DNA of 64,000 nt from Pseudomonas solani (lineage in GTDB: Bacteria > Pseudomonadota > Gammaproteobacteria > Pseudomonadales > Pseudomonadaceae). The translations under genes and the position numbers were made by a program. The notes below the pieces were generated by a model. That model had not been told where the DNA came from and did no database searches. It saw nothing but the letters and a program-made list of their open reading frames with translations. Location of the stretch: positions 528,501 through 592,500 of the forward strand of contig NZ_AP023081.1 of assembly GCF_026072635.1 (NCBI RefSeq). The letters run 5' to 3'. The number at the start of each line of letters is the position of its first letter. Position 1 is the stretch's first letter. Shown piece after piece: positions 41,778-50,005 of this stretch.

Positions 41778-42801
41778 GGGATGGCGCGCCTGGTGGGCCA
41801 CCCCGCTAGTGGGCGCGGTGGGCGGGCTGCTGGCCAGCCTCGCCCACTGGCCGCTGCCCTGGATGATCGGCGCCCTGGTGGCGGTCATCCTGTTCCGCTG
41901 CACCACCCCCTGGCAGATCCGTGATCTGCCAGGGGGCCGCAAGACCGGGCAATGGATCATCGGCATCGGCATCGGCCTGCACTTCTCCCCCGCCGTGGTG
42001 GAGCAGGTGCTGGCGCACTTCTGGCTGATCCTCTTCGGCGCCCTGTTCACCACCCTCTCCAGCGCCGCCGCCGTGTGGCTGCTGCGGCGCACCGGGGAAG
42101 ACCCGGCCACCGCCTTCTTCTCCAGCATGCCCGGCGGCTCGGGGGAGATGGTCAACCTCGGCCTGCGCAACGGCGCCTCCCCCAGCCGCGTGGCGGCCGG
42201 GCAGAGCCTGCGCGTGGTGGCCGTGGTGCTCTGCGTGCCGGCGGTGTTCAAGCTGCTGCTGGGCGACGGCCCGGCGCTGCACCCGGTCGCGCCGGTGGAC
42301 TGGGCCTGGCTGGCCCTACTGGTGCCCGCCGGCGGCCTGCTGGCGCTGCTCTGGCAACGCCTGCGCCAGCCCAACCCCTGGCTGTTCGGACCGCTGCTGG
42401 TCAGCGCCACCGCCAGCATCCTCTACGACCTGCACCTGGGCCTGCCCCCCGGCGCCAGCCAGGTCGGCCAGTTGCTGATCGGCAGCGGCCTGGGCTGCCA
42501 CTTCGATCGCGCCTTCTTCCGCCGCGCCCCCAGCTTCCTCGCCCGCACTTTGCTGGGCACCGCACTGATGATCGGCGCCGCCACCCTCTGCGCCCTCGGC
42601 CTGGGCTGGCTCACCGCCCTGGACATACGCTCGCTGACCCTGGGCATGATGCCCGGCGGCATCGCCGAGATGAGCCTCACCGCCGAGACCCTGCAGCTCT
42701 CCGTCCCCCTGGTCACCGCCTTGCAGGTGCTGCGCCTGCTGCTGGTGCTGTTCCTCGCCGAACCCATCTACCGCCGCTGGCGCCAGCGCGCCCGCCCGTA
42801 G
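41770..42801 (+). CDS. AbrB-family membrane protein (ammonia-monooxygenase-like permease)
   Basis: A 343-residue membrane protein with two repeated halves of about five segments each. Both carry the family GxxxGxHF pattern (GIGIGLHFSP and GSGLGCHFDR) and the SMPGGSGEMVNLG / MMPGGIAEMSLTAE loops of the AbrB (DUF/COG3180) family. It starts with GTG inside the end of tctA, so it is translationally coupled to the tricarboxylate transporter. Its role there is unknown; efflux or metabolite sensing are possible. Confidence 0.87.
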   Translation: MPEGWRAWWATPLVGAVGGLLASLAHWPLPWMIGALVAVILFRCTTPWQIRDLPGGRKTGQWIIGIGIGLHFSPAVVEQVLAHFWLILFGALFTTLSSAAAVWLLRRTGEDPATAFFSSMPGGSGEMVNLGLRNGASPSRVAAGQSLRVVAVVLCVPAVFKLLLGDGPALHPVAPVDWAWLALLVPAGGLLALLWQRLRQPNPWLFGPLLVSATASILYDLHLGLPPGASQVGQLLIGSGLGCHFDRAFFRRAPSFLARTLLGTALMIGAATLCALGLGWLTALDIRSLTLGMMPGGIAEMSLTAETLQLSVPLVTALQVLRLLLVLFLAEPIYRRWRQRARP

Positions 42802-42827
42802 GTTGGCACCCAGTACAGCGAGGCCGT

Positions 42828-42854
42828 ATCGCGAATGGATTGGCTCCCACGAGG
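42828..42854. repeat. REP-like element
   Basis: ATCGCGAATGGATTGGCTCC followed by CACGAGG, same type as 4647-4674 but with a disrupted palindrome. Confidence 0.6.
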
Positions 42855-42949
42855 AGCGGCCATTTGATTAACGGATATGTCCCCACGCTCCGCTTGGCGG
42901 GGGCCCTGTCCTATCCTCTTGGCCATGCCCTGCCGCCCACGGTGATCCC

Positions 42950-43816
42950 ATGCCGCGTCCGCGCGCCCTCGCGCCCCTCCGCTGGCTGCCGCTCTTCGCG
43001 GCGCTGCTGCTTCTCGGCGCCTGCAGCCGCCTGGACCTCGCCTACCGCAACCTCGATTGGCTGATCCCCTGGTCCATCGCCGACTACGTCAGCCTGCACA
43101 AGGCCCAGCGCGCCTGGCTGGAACCGCGCATTCAGGCACACCTGCGCTGGCACTGCAGCACCCAGTTGCCACGCTACGCCGCCTGGCTGCAGGAGGTGGC
43201 AACCCTGGGCCAGGCCGAGCGACTGGATGCCGGGCAACTGCTCGAGCACATGCAGGGGTTCAAGGAAGCCATCGACGCCGTCGCCGTGGAGATCACCCCC
43301 ACCAGCGTTTCGCTGCTGCAGGGGCTCGACCCCGAGCAGGTGGAGGAACTGAACACCTCGCTGGACGAGAAGGAACGCAAGCTGCGCAAGGAGCACCTGA
43401 TCCCGCGTGACGAGCAGGTCGAACAGCGCCGCGAACGCATGGAGAAACGCCTCAAGCCCTGGTTCGGCACGCTCTCCGCCCAGCAGCAGGCGAAAGTGGA
43501 TGCCTGGGCCGAAAGCCTCGGCGACAGCAACCTGTTGTGGGTGGATAACCGCAGGCTCTGGCAATCAGCCCTGCGCAGCGCCCTCGCCGAGCGCGACAGC
43601 CAGGATTTCGCGCCGCGCGTCGCGGCGCTGCTGCAGGACCGCGAAGCCTTCTGGAGCGACGCCTACCGGGCGCACTTCGAGCGCGGGCAGGTGGCCCTGT
43701 CGCAGTTGCTCGCCGATCTGTTCAATGCATCCAGCGCCAGCCAGCGCGAGCGCCTGCGCAGCCGCCTGCACGACCTGCAGCAGGACATCCGCCAGTTGCA
43801 GTGCCCGACGGCCTGA
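42950..43816 (+). CDS. DUF6279 family lipoprotein
   Basis: A 288-residue predicted lipoprotein: hydrophobic signal and lipobox LGAC (LLLLGACSRLD), then a helical region rich in charged residues (KERKLRKEHL, EQRRERMEKRLKPWF). I recognise the DUF6279 pattern DLAYRNLDWLIPWSIADYV. Function unknown. It stands alone, convergent with the next gene. Confidence 0.82.
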   Translation: MPRPRALAPLRWLPLFAALLLLGACSRLDLAYRNLDWLIPWSIADYVSLHKAQRAWLEPRIQAHLRWHCSTQLPRYAAWLQEVATLGQAERLDAGQLLEHMQGFKEAIDAVAVEITPTSVSLLQGLDPEQVEELNTSLDEKERKLRKEHLIPRDEQVEQRRERMEKRLKPWFGTLSAQQQAKVDAWAESLGDSNLLWVDNRRLWQSALRSALAERDSQDFAPRVAALLQDREAFWSDAYRAHFERGQVALSQLLADLFNASSASQRERLRSRLHDLQQDIRQLQCPTA

Positions 43817-43823
43817 ACCCGCC

Positions 43824-44363
43824 TCAGCCGCGCAGGCGCGCTCCGATCCAGGCCAGCACTGCCGTGGCCAGGCACAGGTGGAACAGGTCGACCCGGGGAA
43901 TCCCGAGCCAGTCGCCCTGGGTGCCGATCACCAGCCCCGCCAGCAGGAACGCCAGGGAGCCGGCCACCGCCAGCGCCCAGCGCCGGGAACGCCCCGGCCA
44001 GGCCAGCGCCACCAGAGCCAGCGCGTTGCCCACCAGCGCCACAGGGGGCGGCACCAGCAGCATCGCCGCCGCCAGGGCCAGCAGCGCCAGGTGACGCGGC
44101 GCCCCCTGCAGCCAGACGAACGCTATCAGCGGCAAGCCAATGCGCGAGGAGACGAAGGCCAACTGGCGGTGCAGGTCGTCGACGGCGCTGAAGCCTGCAT
44201 AGAGCACCGCCCCTGCCAACGCCGCCAGGGCCATGGAGACGAAGCCCGCCGCCCGCCAGCCCTCGCGCTCACGGCCATGGAGCCAGGCAGCCAGGAGGCA
44301 GGCGCTGGCCAGCAGCAGCTCGCCGCCGACATGGAGGATCAGCATCGGGGTGGAAACGAGCAT
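43824..44363 (-). CDS. Hypothetical integral membrane protein
   Basis: A 179-residue, very hydrophobic protein with about six membrane segments (for example LILHVGGELLLASACLLAAWL and LALLALAAAMLLVPPPVALVG). I do not recognise a family. The ATG at 44363 has AGGA upstream; an earlier start at 44396 is less likely. It lies downstream of ung on the same strand and may be cotranscribed. A similar hypothetical gene sits next to ung in PAO1 as I remember it. Confidence 0.65.
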   Translation of the reverse strand: MLVSTPMLILHVGGELLLASACLLAAWLHGREREGWRAAGFVSMALAALAGAVLYAGFSAVDDLHRQLAFVSSRIGLPLIAFVWLQGAPRHLALLALAAAMLLVPPPVALVGNALALVALAWPGRSRRWALAVAGSLAFLLAGLVIGTQGDWLGIPRVDLFHLCLATAVLAWIGARLRG

Positions 44364-44471
44364 GGGGCGTCCTGTCGTGAGCCAATGGGGATGCACGGCA
44401 GGCTACAGCGCGGGGATGACCCGGCGCATGGCGGCTCGCGCCAAAGCGCATGACGCCATGCGCCAGCGGCG

Positions 44472-45167
44472 TCAGAGCGGCGGCACGCTCCAATCGATGG
44501 GCGCCAGGCCGTGCTGCTCGAGGAACTTGTTGCAGCGGCTGAAGTGGCCGTTGCCGAGGAAGCCGCGGTAGGCCGACAGCGGCGAGGGGTGGGCGGAACG
44601 CAGCACCAGGTGCTTGGTGGAGTCGATCAGGCGCTGCTTGCTCTGCGCGTGGGCGCCCCAGAGCAGGAACACCAGGTTCGGCTGGTGCGCGCTGACGACC
44701 TCTATCACCCGGTCGGTGAAGGGCTGCCAGCCCTGGTTGGCGTGGGAACCGGCCCGGGCCTGCTCCACGGTCAGGGAGGTGTTGAGCAGCAGCACGCCCT
44801 GCTCGGCCCAGCTCTGCAAGTGGCCGTGGTCGGGCATGTCGATGTTCAGGTCGCGCTTGAGCTCCTTGTAGATGTTCAGCAGCGACGGCGGAATGGGCAC
44901 GCCCGGCTGCACCGAGAAGCACAGGCCATGGGCCTGGCCGGGGCCGTGATAAGGGTCCTGGCCGATGATCACCACCTTCACCTCGTCCAGCGGCGTGGAG
45001 TTCAGCGCGTTGAAAATCATCGGGCCGGGCGGGAACACCACCTTGCCGTCGGCCTTCTCGGCGCGCAGGAACTCGCGCAGCGCCTTCATGTAGGGCTTGT
45101 CGAACTCGTCACGCAGGGCCTCTTTCCAACCCGCTTCGAGCTTTATCCGATCAACGGTCTCGGTCAT
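44472..45167 (-). CDS. ung: Uracil-DNA glycosylase
   Basis: A 231-residue family 1 UDG: water-activating Asp71 in IIGQDPYHGPGQAHGLCFSV, and the C-terminal HPSPLSAYRGF loop with the catalytic His. It removes uracil from DNA as the first step of base-excision repair. It is divergent from the HDOD gene at 45292. Confidence 0.96.
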   Translation of the reverse strand: MTETVDRIKLEAGWKEALRDEFDKPYMKALREFLRAEKADGKVVFPPGPMIFNALNSTPLDEVKVVIIGQDPYHGPGQAHGLCFSVQPGVPIPPSLLNIYKELKRDLNIDMPDHGHLQSWAEQGVLLLNTSLTVEQARAGSHANQGWQPFTDRVIEVVSAHQPNLVFLLWGAHAQSKQRLIDSTKHLVLRSAHPSPLSAYRGFLGNGHFSRCNKFLEQHGLAPIDWSVPPL

Positions 45168-45291
45168 CTCTCTTCCAGTTCTCTAGCGCCTTCCAGCGCG
45201 GATGAGGCGGGCGAAGGCCGCTCAATGGTCGGGCACCCTAAAAAATGCCCTCTACTCTTGTCAATCAAGGAGGACAAGGAGATCGCATCCG

Positions 45292-46143
45292 ATGGACAAC
45301 CGCCACGATGGCCTGAAGTTCTCGCTCTACAGCAGCTTCCTCAAGGGCAACGCCAAGGTGCCGCAGATGCCGGAAACCTCGCTGCGCCTGCGCAAGCTGC
45401 TGGCATCCGAGCACGCCTCGCTGGAACAGGTCACCCGCCTGCTGCACAGCAACCCGCCGCTCGCCGCCTACCTGCTGCAATTCGCCGAGACCCCGATGCT
45501 GCGCAACCTGCGCCAGGGCGTGAACCTGCAGGAGGTGATCGCGCGCCTGGGCATGCAGCGCCTCAACAACCTGGTGCTCAGCTTCGCCATCCAGCACCTG
45601 TTCACCAGCCAGGACCCGGCCCTGCAGAAGATCTTCCGCACCCGCTGGAATGCCGCCCTGCTCTGCGCCGCCCACAGCGCCTGCCTGGCCCAGTTGCTCA
45701 CGCGCCTGCCCCTGGAAGATGCCCTGCTCGCCGGCCTGGTGCAGGACATCGGCAGCCTGCCGTTGCTCGACGAGTTGGAGCGCTGGCCGGAGGTCCCCCG
45801 CGAGGAGAGCGAGCTGCAGCGTCTCTGCGACCAGCTCTCTGCCGACATCGGGGTGATCGTGCTCACCAGCTGGAAGCTGCCGCCGCTGCTCATCGACTGC
45901 GCGCGCAACCGCAGCGACTGGTGCCGCGCGCACAAGGGCTCGGCGGACCTGGTGGACGTGGTGCAGGTGGCCCGCCAGTTGGCCGCGCGGGAACTCGACG
46001 ATGAGCAACTGGTGCAGCTACCCGCCTGGCAGCGCCTGCTGGGGGAGCGCCTCGACAGCCTGCCGCCGGAGGCGGTACGCGCGGAGCTCGCCAGCGAGGT
46101 GGGCTTCTGGTTCAAGCTGCTCGGCGGCAAGGGCCACGCCTGA
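45292..46143 (+). CDS. HDOD domain protein
   Basis: A 283-residue protein with one HDOD domain: VPQMPETSLRLRKLLASEHA, TRLLHSNPPLAAYLLQFAE, EVIARLGMQRLNNLVLSFA and LLAGLVQDIGSLPLLDELE. It is only distantly similar to the other HDOD protein at 33545. It probably acts as a signalling adaptor; no target can be named. Start ATG 45292, with two GGAG runs further upstream. Confidence 0.87.
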   Translation: MDNRHDGLKFSLYSSFLKGNAKVPQMPETSLRLRKLLASEHASLEQVTRLLHSNPPLAAYLLQFAETPMLRNLRQGVNLQEVIARLGMQRLNNLVLSFAIQHLFTSQDPALQKIFRTRWNAALLCAAHSACLAQLLTRLPLEDALLAGLVQDIGSLPLLDELERWPEVPREESELQRLCDQLSADIGVIVLTSWKLPPLLIDCARNRSDWCRAHKGSADLVDVVQVARQLAARELDDEQLVQLPAWQRLLGERLDSLPPEAVRAELASEVGFWFKLLGGKGHA

Positions 46144-46149
46144 ATCGCA

Positions 46150-47031
46150 TCAGCCCTGGTGCAGCGCCCGGTAGTGGCTGGGCGCCATGCCCACCACCTT
46201 GCGGAACAGCCGCGAGAAGTAATAGACGTCCTCGTAGCCCAGTTGCTCGGCGATCTGGCGGATGCCCTGCTCGCCTTCGTCGAGCAGGCGACAAGCGTGG
46301 GCCATCTTCAACTGGATGAAATCCTGGATCGGCGCGTGCCCGGTCAGCGCGCGGTAGGTCTTGGCGAAGTGGAAGCGCGACAGCTTGAACTGCGCGGCCA
46401 GCTGGTCGAGGTTGAGGCTGTCGTGCAGGTGCGCGCGCATCACCGCCTGCACCGCATCGATGTCCAACACACGCCCGGACTTCAGCACCCCGCGCGCCGG
46501 CAGCACGGCGAGCGAGGTCAGCAGCGTCTGCAGTTGATGGGCGGCGTGGACGAAATGCAGCGGGTTGAGCCCATGGCGGCGAAGCCCCAGCAAGGCGTCG
46601 AAATCCGCCAGCAGGCGCGGCTGGGCACCGATGCGGCGCAGCCCGGCCGGCCCCAGGGGACGCAGGAAGTCCTCCACCAACTCCCCTTCGAAGTGCACCC
46701 AATAGATGCTCCAGGGCCGCTGCGGGTCGGCGCCGTAGGCGTGCATGCGCCCCTTGGGCAGCAGCAGCAGGTCGCCGCCGACCACGTCCAATCGTCCATC
46801 CCCGGTCTCCAGCCAGCCCTGGCCGGCACGGCAGTAGATGAGCAGGTGATCGTCCGGCGCCAGGCGCAGCATGCGGTGCCCACCAGCCTCCGGGTAGAAG
46901 CCCAGGGCCAGGGGGTAACAGCCCGCCGTCAGCGGATTACGCGCCAGCAGGCGGCGCAGGCGCGGTGGCGTGGTGAAGCGCACGCCATTGGCCGGCAAGG
47001 GCCAGTTGGAGGTTTCCACGGAGCGGCTCAT
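46150..47031 (-). CDS. AraC family transcriptional regulator, MmsR-like
   Basis: A 293-residue regulator with an N-terminal cupin effector domain (HLLIYCRAGQGWLETGDGRL, then VHFEGELVEDFLRP) and a C-terminal double helix-turn-helix (LNLDQLAAQFKLSRFHFAKTY and IRQIAEQLGYEDVYYFSRLF). It is divergent from mmsA, the arrangement of mmsR-mmsAB in P. aeruginosa, so control of this operon is likely. An AAGAACAA motif precedes the ATG by a few nt. The effector (a valine-derived intermediate such as 3-hydroxyisobutyrate) is inference. Confidence 0.85.
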   Translation of the reverse strand: MSRSVETSNWPLPANGVRFTTPPRLRRLLARNPLTAGCYPLALGFYPEAGGHRMLRLAPDDHLLIYCRAGQGWLETGDGRLDVVGGDLLLLPKGRMHAYGADPQRPWSIYWVHFEGELVEDFLRPLGPAGLRRIGAQPRLLADFDALLGLRRHGLNPLHFVHAAHQLQTLLTSLAVLPARGVLKSGRVLDIDAVQAVMRAHLHDSLNLDQLAAQFKLSRFHFAKTYRALTGHAPIQDFIQLKMAHACRLLDEGEQGIRQIAEQLGYEDVYYFSRLFRKVVGMAPSHYRALHQG

Positions 47032-47033
47032 GG

Positions 47034-47041
47034 TTGTTCTT
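47034..47041 (-). promoter_or_regulatory. Crc/Hfq-type CA motif before AraC regulator
   Basis: AAGAACAA on the minus strand, 2 nt before the ATG of the MmsR-like gene, where no clear Shine-Dalgarno is seen. Confidence 0.4.
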
Positions 47042-47128
47042 GTCTGGGCCTGCAATCACAAGATCGTCCATCCAGGCGACAAGATCGTCAATCCACATCT
47101 GCCGTGCGCGCCGCTATAACGACAAGAA

Positions 47129-47137
47129 AACAACAAG
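47129..47137 (+). promoter_or_regulatory. Crc/Hfq-type CA motif in mmsA leader
   Basis: AACAACAAG, 25 nt before the mmsA ATG (47163). Confidence 0.45.
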
Positions 47138-47162
47138 ACGCCCGGCACGGGTGGAGGACCAG

Positions 47163-48656
47163 ATGACCAGGACGATTCCGCAACTCATCGACGGCGAATG
47201 GCGCGACAGCCGCTCCCGCGAGCTGATCGAAGTCACCGATCCCGCGACCCAGGCCGTGCTGGCCCTGGCGCCCAAGGCAACGCCCGAGGAAATCGAGGCC
47301 GCCATCGCCAGCGCCAAGCAGGCCTTCACCAGTTGGCGCGAGGTGCCGGTGTCGGAACGGGCGCGGCTGATGCTGCGCTACCAGCACCTGCTCAAGGAGC
47401 ACCACGACGAGCTGGCCGAAATCCTCGCCAGCGAGACCGGCAAGACCTTCGCCGATGCCAAGGGCGACGTCTGGCGCGGCATCGAGGTGGCCGAGCACGC
47501 CGCCAACATTGCCAGCCTGATGATGGGCGAGACGGTGGAGAACGTGGCCCGCGAGATCGACACCGCCAGCTGGGTCCAGCCCCTGGGCGTGTGCGTCGGC
47601 ATCACCCCCTTCAACTTCCCGGCGATGATCCCGCTGTGGATGTTTCCCCTGGCCATCGCCTGCGGCAACACCTTCATCCTCAAGCCGTCCGAGCAGGACC
47701 CGCTGACCCCCAACCGCCTCGCCGAGCTGTTCCTCGAAGCCGGTGCCCCCAAGGGCGTGCTGCAGGTGCTGCATGGTGGCCGCGAGCAGGTGGACGCCCT
47801 GCTCACTCACCCGGACATCCGCGCCATCTCCTTCGTCGGCTCGGTGCCGGTGGGCCAGCACATCTACCGCACCGGCACCGCGCACCTGAAGCGCGTGCAG
47901 GCCTTCGCCGGCGCCAAGAACCACATGGTGATCATGCCCGACGCCAACAAGGACCAGGTCCTCAGCAACCTGCTGGGCGCCAGCTGCGGCGCCGCCGGCC
48001 AGCGCTGCATGGCCATCAGCGTGGCGGTGTTCGTCGGCGCGGCGCGGGAGTGGATCCCCGAGCTGGCCGCGCAGATGGCCGAGCTCAAGCCCGGCCACTG
48101 GCAGGACGCCCACGCCGCCTACGGCCCGCTGATCAGCCAGCAGGCCAAGCAGCGCGTGCAACGGCTGATCGCCGAGGGCAAGGCCGAGGGCGCCGACTGC
48201 CTGCTGGATGGCTCCCACTGCGAAGTGGCGGGCTACCCCGACGGCAACTGGCTGGGCCCGACCCTGTTCCGCGGCGTGACCACCAAGATGGGCCTGTACC
48301 GCGAAGAGATCTTCGGCCCGGTGCTGGCCTGCATGGAGGTGGACGACCTCAACGCCGCCATCGAGCTGGTCAACGCCAGCCCCTACGGCAACGGCACCAG
48401 CATCTTCACCCGCTCGGGCGGCGCCGCGCGGCACTTCCAGCATACGGTGGAGGTGGGCCAGGTGGGCATCAACGTGCCGATCCCGGTGCCGCTGCCATTC
48501 TTCTCCTTCACCGGCTGGAAGGGCTCCTTCTATGGCGACCTGCATGCCTACGGCAAGCAGGCGGTGCGCTTCTACACCGAGACCAAGACGGTCACCAGCC
48601 GCTGGTTCGACGACAGCCCCGTGAGCGGGCCGAACATGACCATTCAGTTGAAGTGA
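47163..48656 (+). CDS. mmsA: CoA-acylating methylmalonate-semialdehyde dehydrogenase
   Basis: A 497-residue aldehyde dehydrogenase of the MmsA subgroup: GITPFNFPAMIPLWMFPLA, then catalytic Cys282 in AAGQRCMAIS and the FFSFTGWKGSFYGDLHAYGK segment specific to CoA-acylating members. The glutamate base of ordinary ALDHs is replaced (FAGAKNHMVIMPDA), as expected for CoA-dependent enzymes. It turns methylmalonate semialdehyde into propionyl-CoA in valine (and thymine) breakdown. It is the first gene of the operon, divergent from the AraC regulator. Confidence 0.94.
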   Translation: MTRTIPQLIDGEWRDSRSRELIEVTDPATQAVLALAPKATPEEIEAAIASAKQAFTSWREVPVSERARLMLRYQHLLKEHHDELAEILASETGKTFADAKGDVWRGIEVAEHAANIASLMMGETVENVAREIDTASWVQPLGVCVGITPFNFPAMIPLWMFPLAIACGNTFILKPSEQDPLTPNRLAELFLEAGAPKGVLQVLHGGREQVDALLTHPDIRAISFVGSVPVGQHIYRTGTAHLKRVQAFAGAKNHMVIMPDANKDQVLSNLLGASCGAAGQRCMAISVAVFVGAAREWIPELAAQMAELKPGHWQDAHAAYGPLISQQAKQRVQRLIAEGKAEGADCLLDGSHCEVAGYPDGNWLGPTLFRGVTTKMGLYREEIFGPVLACMEVDDLNAAIELVNASPYGNGTSIFTRSGGAARHFQHTVEVGQVGINVPIPVPLPFFSFTGWKGSFYGDLHAYGKQAVRFYTETKTVTSRWFDDSPVSGPNMTIQLK

Positions 48657-48729
48657 GAAGTGCGTCGGCCCTGTTAGACCAAAAGATGATCTCACCTTAA
48701 AAACGAGCGGCGTAAAAGGTTCCCTGCAG

Positions 48730-48740
48730 AACAACAACAA
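48730..48740 (+). promoter_or_regulatory. Crc/Hfq-type CA motif before the ABC binding-protein gene
   Basis: AACAACAACAA directly abutting the GGAG ribosome binding site (48741-48744), so bound Hfq/Crc would block initiation. Confidence 0.55.
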
Positions 48741-48751
48741 GGAGAACTTCA

Positions 48752-49999
48752 ATGCGCCGATTGACTGCCACCCTGGCCCTCTGGGCCGGAATCACCGCCT
48801 GTGCGCAGGCCGCTGAGCCCATCACCCTGGGGCTCAACTACCCGCGCACCGGCTCATACAAGGAAGAGGGATTGGCGCAGATGCGTGGAGCCCTGCTGGC
48901 CATCGACGAGCTCAACGCCACCGGCGGGGTGCTCGGCCGCCCCTTGCGCCTGTCCGGCAAGGATTCCGCCTCACGCCCGGAGAAAGCGGTAAAGAACGTC
49001 GACAAGCTGGCCGCCGAAGGCGCGGTGATGCTCTTCGGCGGGGCCTCCAGCGCGGTGGCCATCGCCGCCGGCGAACGTGCCCGTGACCATGGCCTGCTGT
49101 ACTTCGGCACCCTCACCTACTCCAACGACACCACCGGCAAGAACGGCCACCGCTACATGTTCCGCGAGTGCAACAACGCCTGGATGAGCGCCAAGGTGCT
49201 CGGCCAGTACCTGAACAAGACCCTGCCCGACAAACGCTATTTCTATGTCACCGCCGACTACACCTGGGGCCACACCACCGAAGCCTCGCTACGCCAGGCC
49301 ACCGCCAGCCAGGACCCCGCCCGTCACGCCGGCGTGCACGTGCCCTTCCCCGGCGCACGTCTCACCGACTACCAGGACGCCCTGACCCAGGCCGCCGCCA
49401 GCGACGCCCAGGTGCTGGCCCTGGTGCTGTTCGGCGAGGACCTGGTGCGCGCCATGCGCATCGCCAAGGACATGGGCCTGACCGAACGCATGCAGATCGT
49501 CGCGCCGAACCTCACCCAGGGCATCATCGAGCAGGCCGGCCCTGACCTGATGCAAGGCGTGCTCGGTACCGAACCCTGGACCTGGCGCGTGCCGGCCCTG
49601 GAGAAATCCCAGCGCGGCATGGCCTTCGTCGAAGCCTTCAAGGCCCGCTACCAGATGTACCCCTCCAGCTCCGCCGCCTCCGCCTACAGCATCGTCCAGC
49701 AATGGGCCGATGCCGCCAAACGCAGCGGCAGCCTCAACAGCGAGGCACTGATCAAGGCGCTGGAAGGCCATACATACAGCCTGCTGAAGGACGAGCAGCA
49801 GTGGCGTCCCTTCGATCACCAGAACCTGCAGACGGTCTATGCCGTGCGGGTGAAGACCCGTGACGAGGTGCTCAAGGACCCGCTCAAGCAGGACTACTTC
49901 GAAATCGTCGACCGCCTCGACGCCAGCAGCGCCCTGCCCAGCCTCCCCGACTGGCAGGCCGAACGGCGTGCCGGCAACCAACCCCCGACCTTGCAATGA
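48752..49999 (+). CDS. ABC-type substrate-binding protein (branched-chain amino acid / Peripla_BP_6 family)
   Basis: A 415-residue exported binding protein (signal peptide ending AQAAE) with the type I fold: ITLGLNYPRTGSYKEEGLAQM, AIDELNATGGVLGRP, MLFGGASSAVAIA and RYFYVTADYTWGH. It resembles Liv/urea-type binding proteins. It is inserted between mmsA and the acyl-CoA dehydrogenase, and no permease or ATPase genes are nearby, so it is an orphan. It may feed a distant Liv-type transporter or act as a sensor for branched acids. Its leader has its own ribosome binding site and CA motif. Confidence 0.87.
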   Translation: MRRLTATLALWAGITACAQAAEPITLGLNYPRTGSYKEEGLAQMRGALLAIDELNATGGVLGRPLRLSGKDSASRPEKAVKNVDKLAAEGAVMLFGGASSAVAIAAGERARDHGLLYFGTLTYSNDTTGKNGHRYMFRECNNAWMSAKVLGQYLNKTLPDKRYFYVTADYTWGHTTEASLRQATASQDPARHAGVHVPFPGARLTDYQDALTQAAASDAQVLALVLFGEDLVRAMRIAKDMGLTERMQIVAPNLTQGIIEQAGPDLMQGVLGTEPWTWRVPALEKSQRGMAFVEAFKARYQMYPSSSAASAYSIVQQWADAAKRSGSLNSEALIKALEGHTYSLLKDEQQWRPFDHQNLQTVYAVRVKTRDEVLKDPLKQDYFEIVDRLDASSALPSLPDWQAERRAGNQPPTLQ

Positions 50000-50005
50000 G
50001 ATGCC

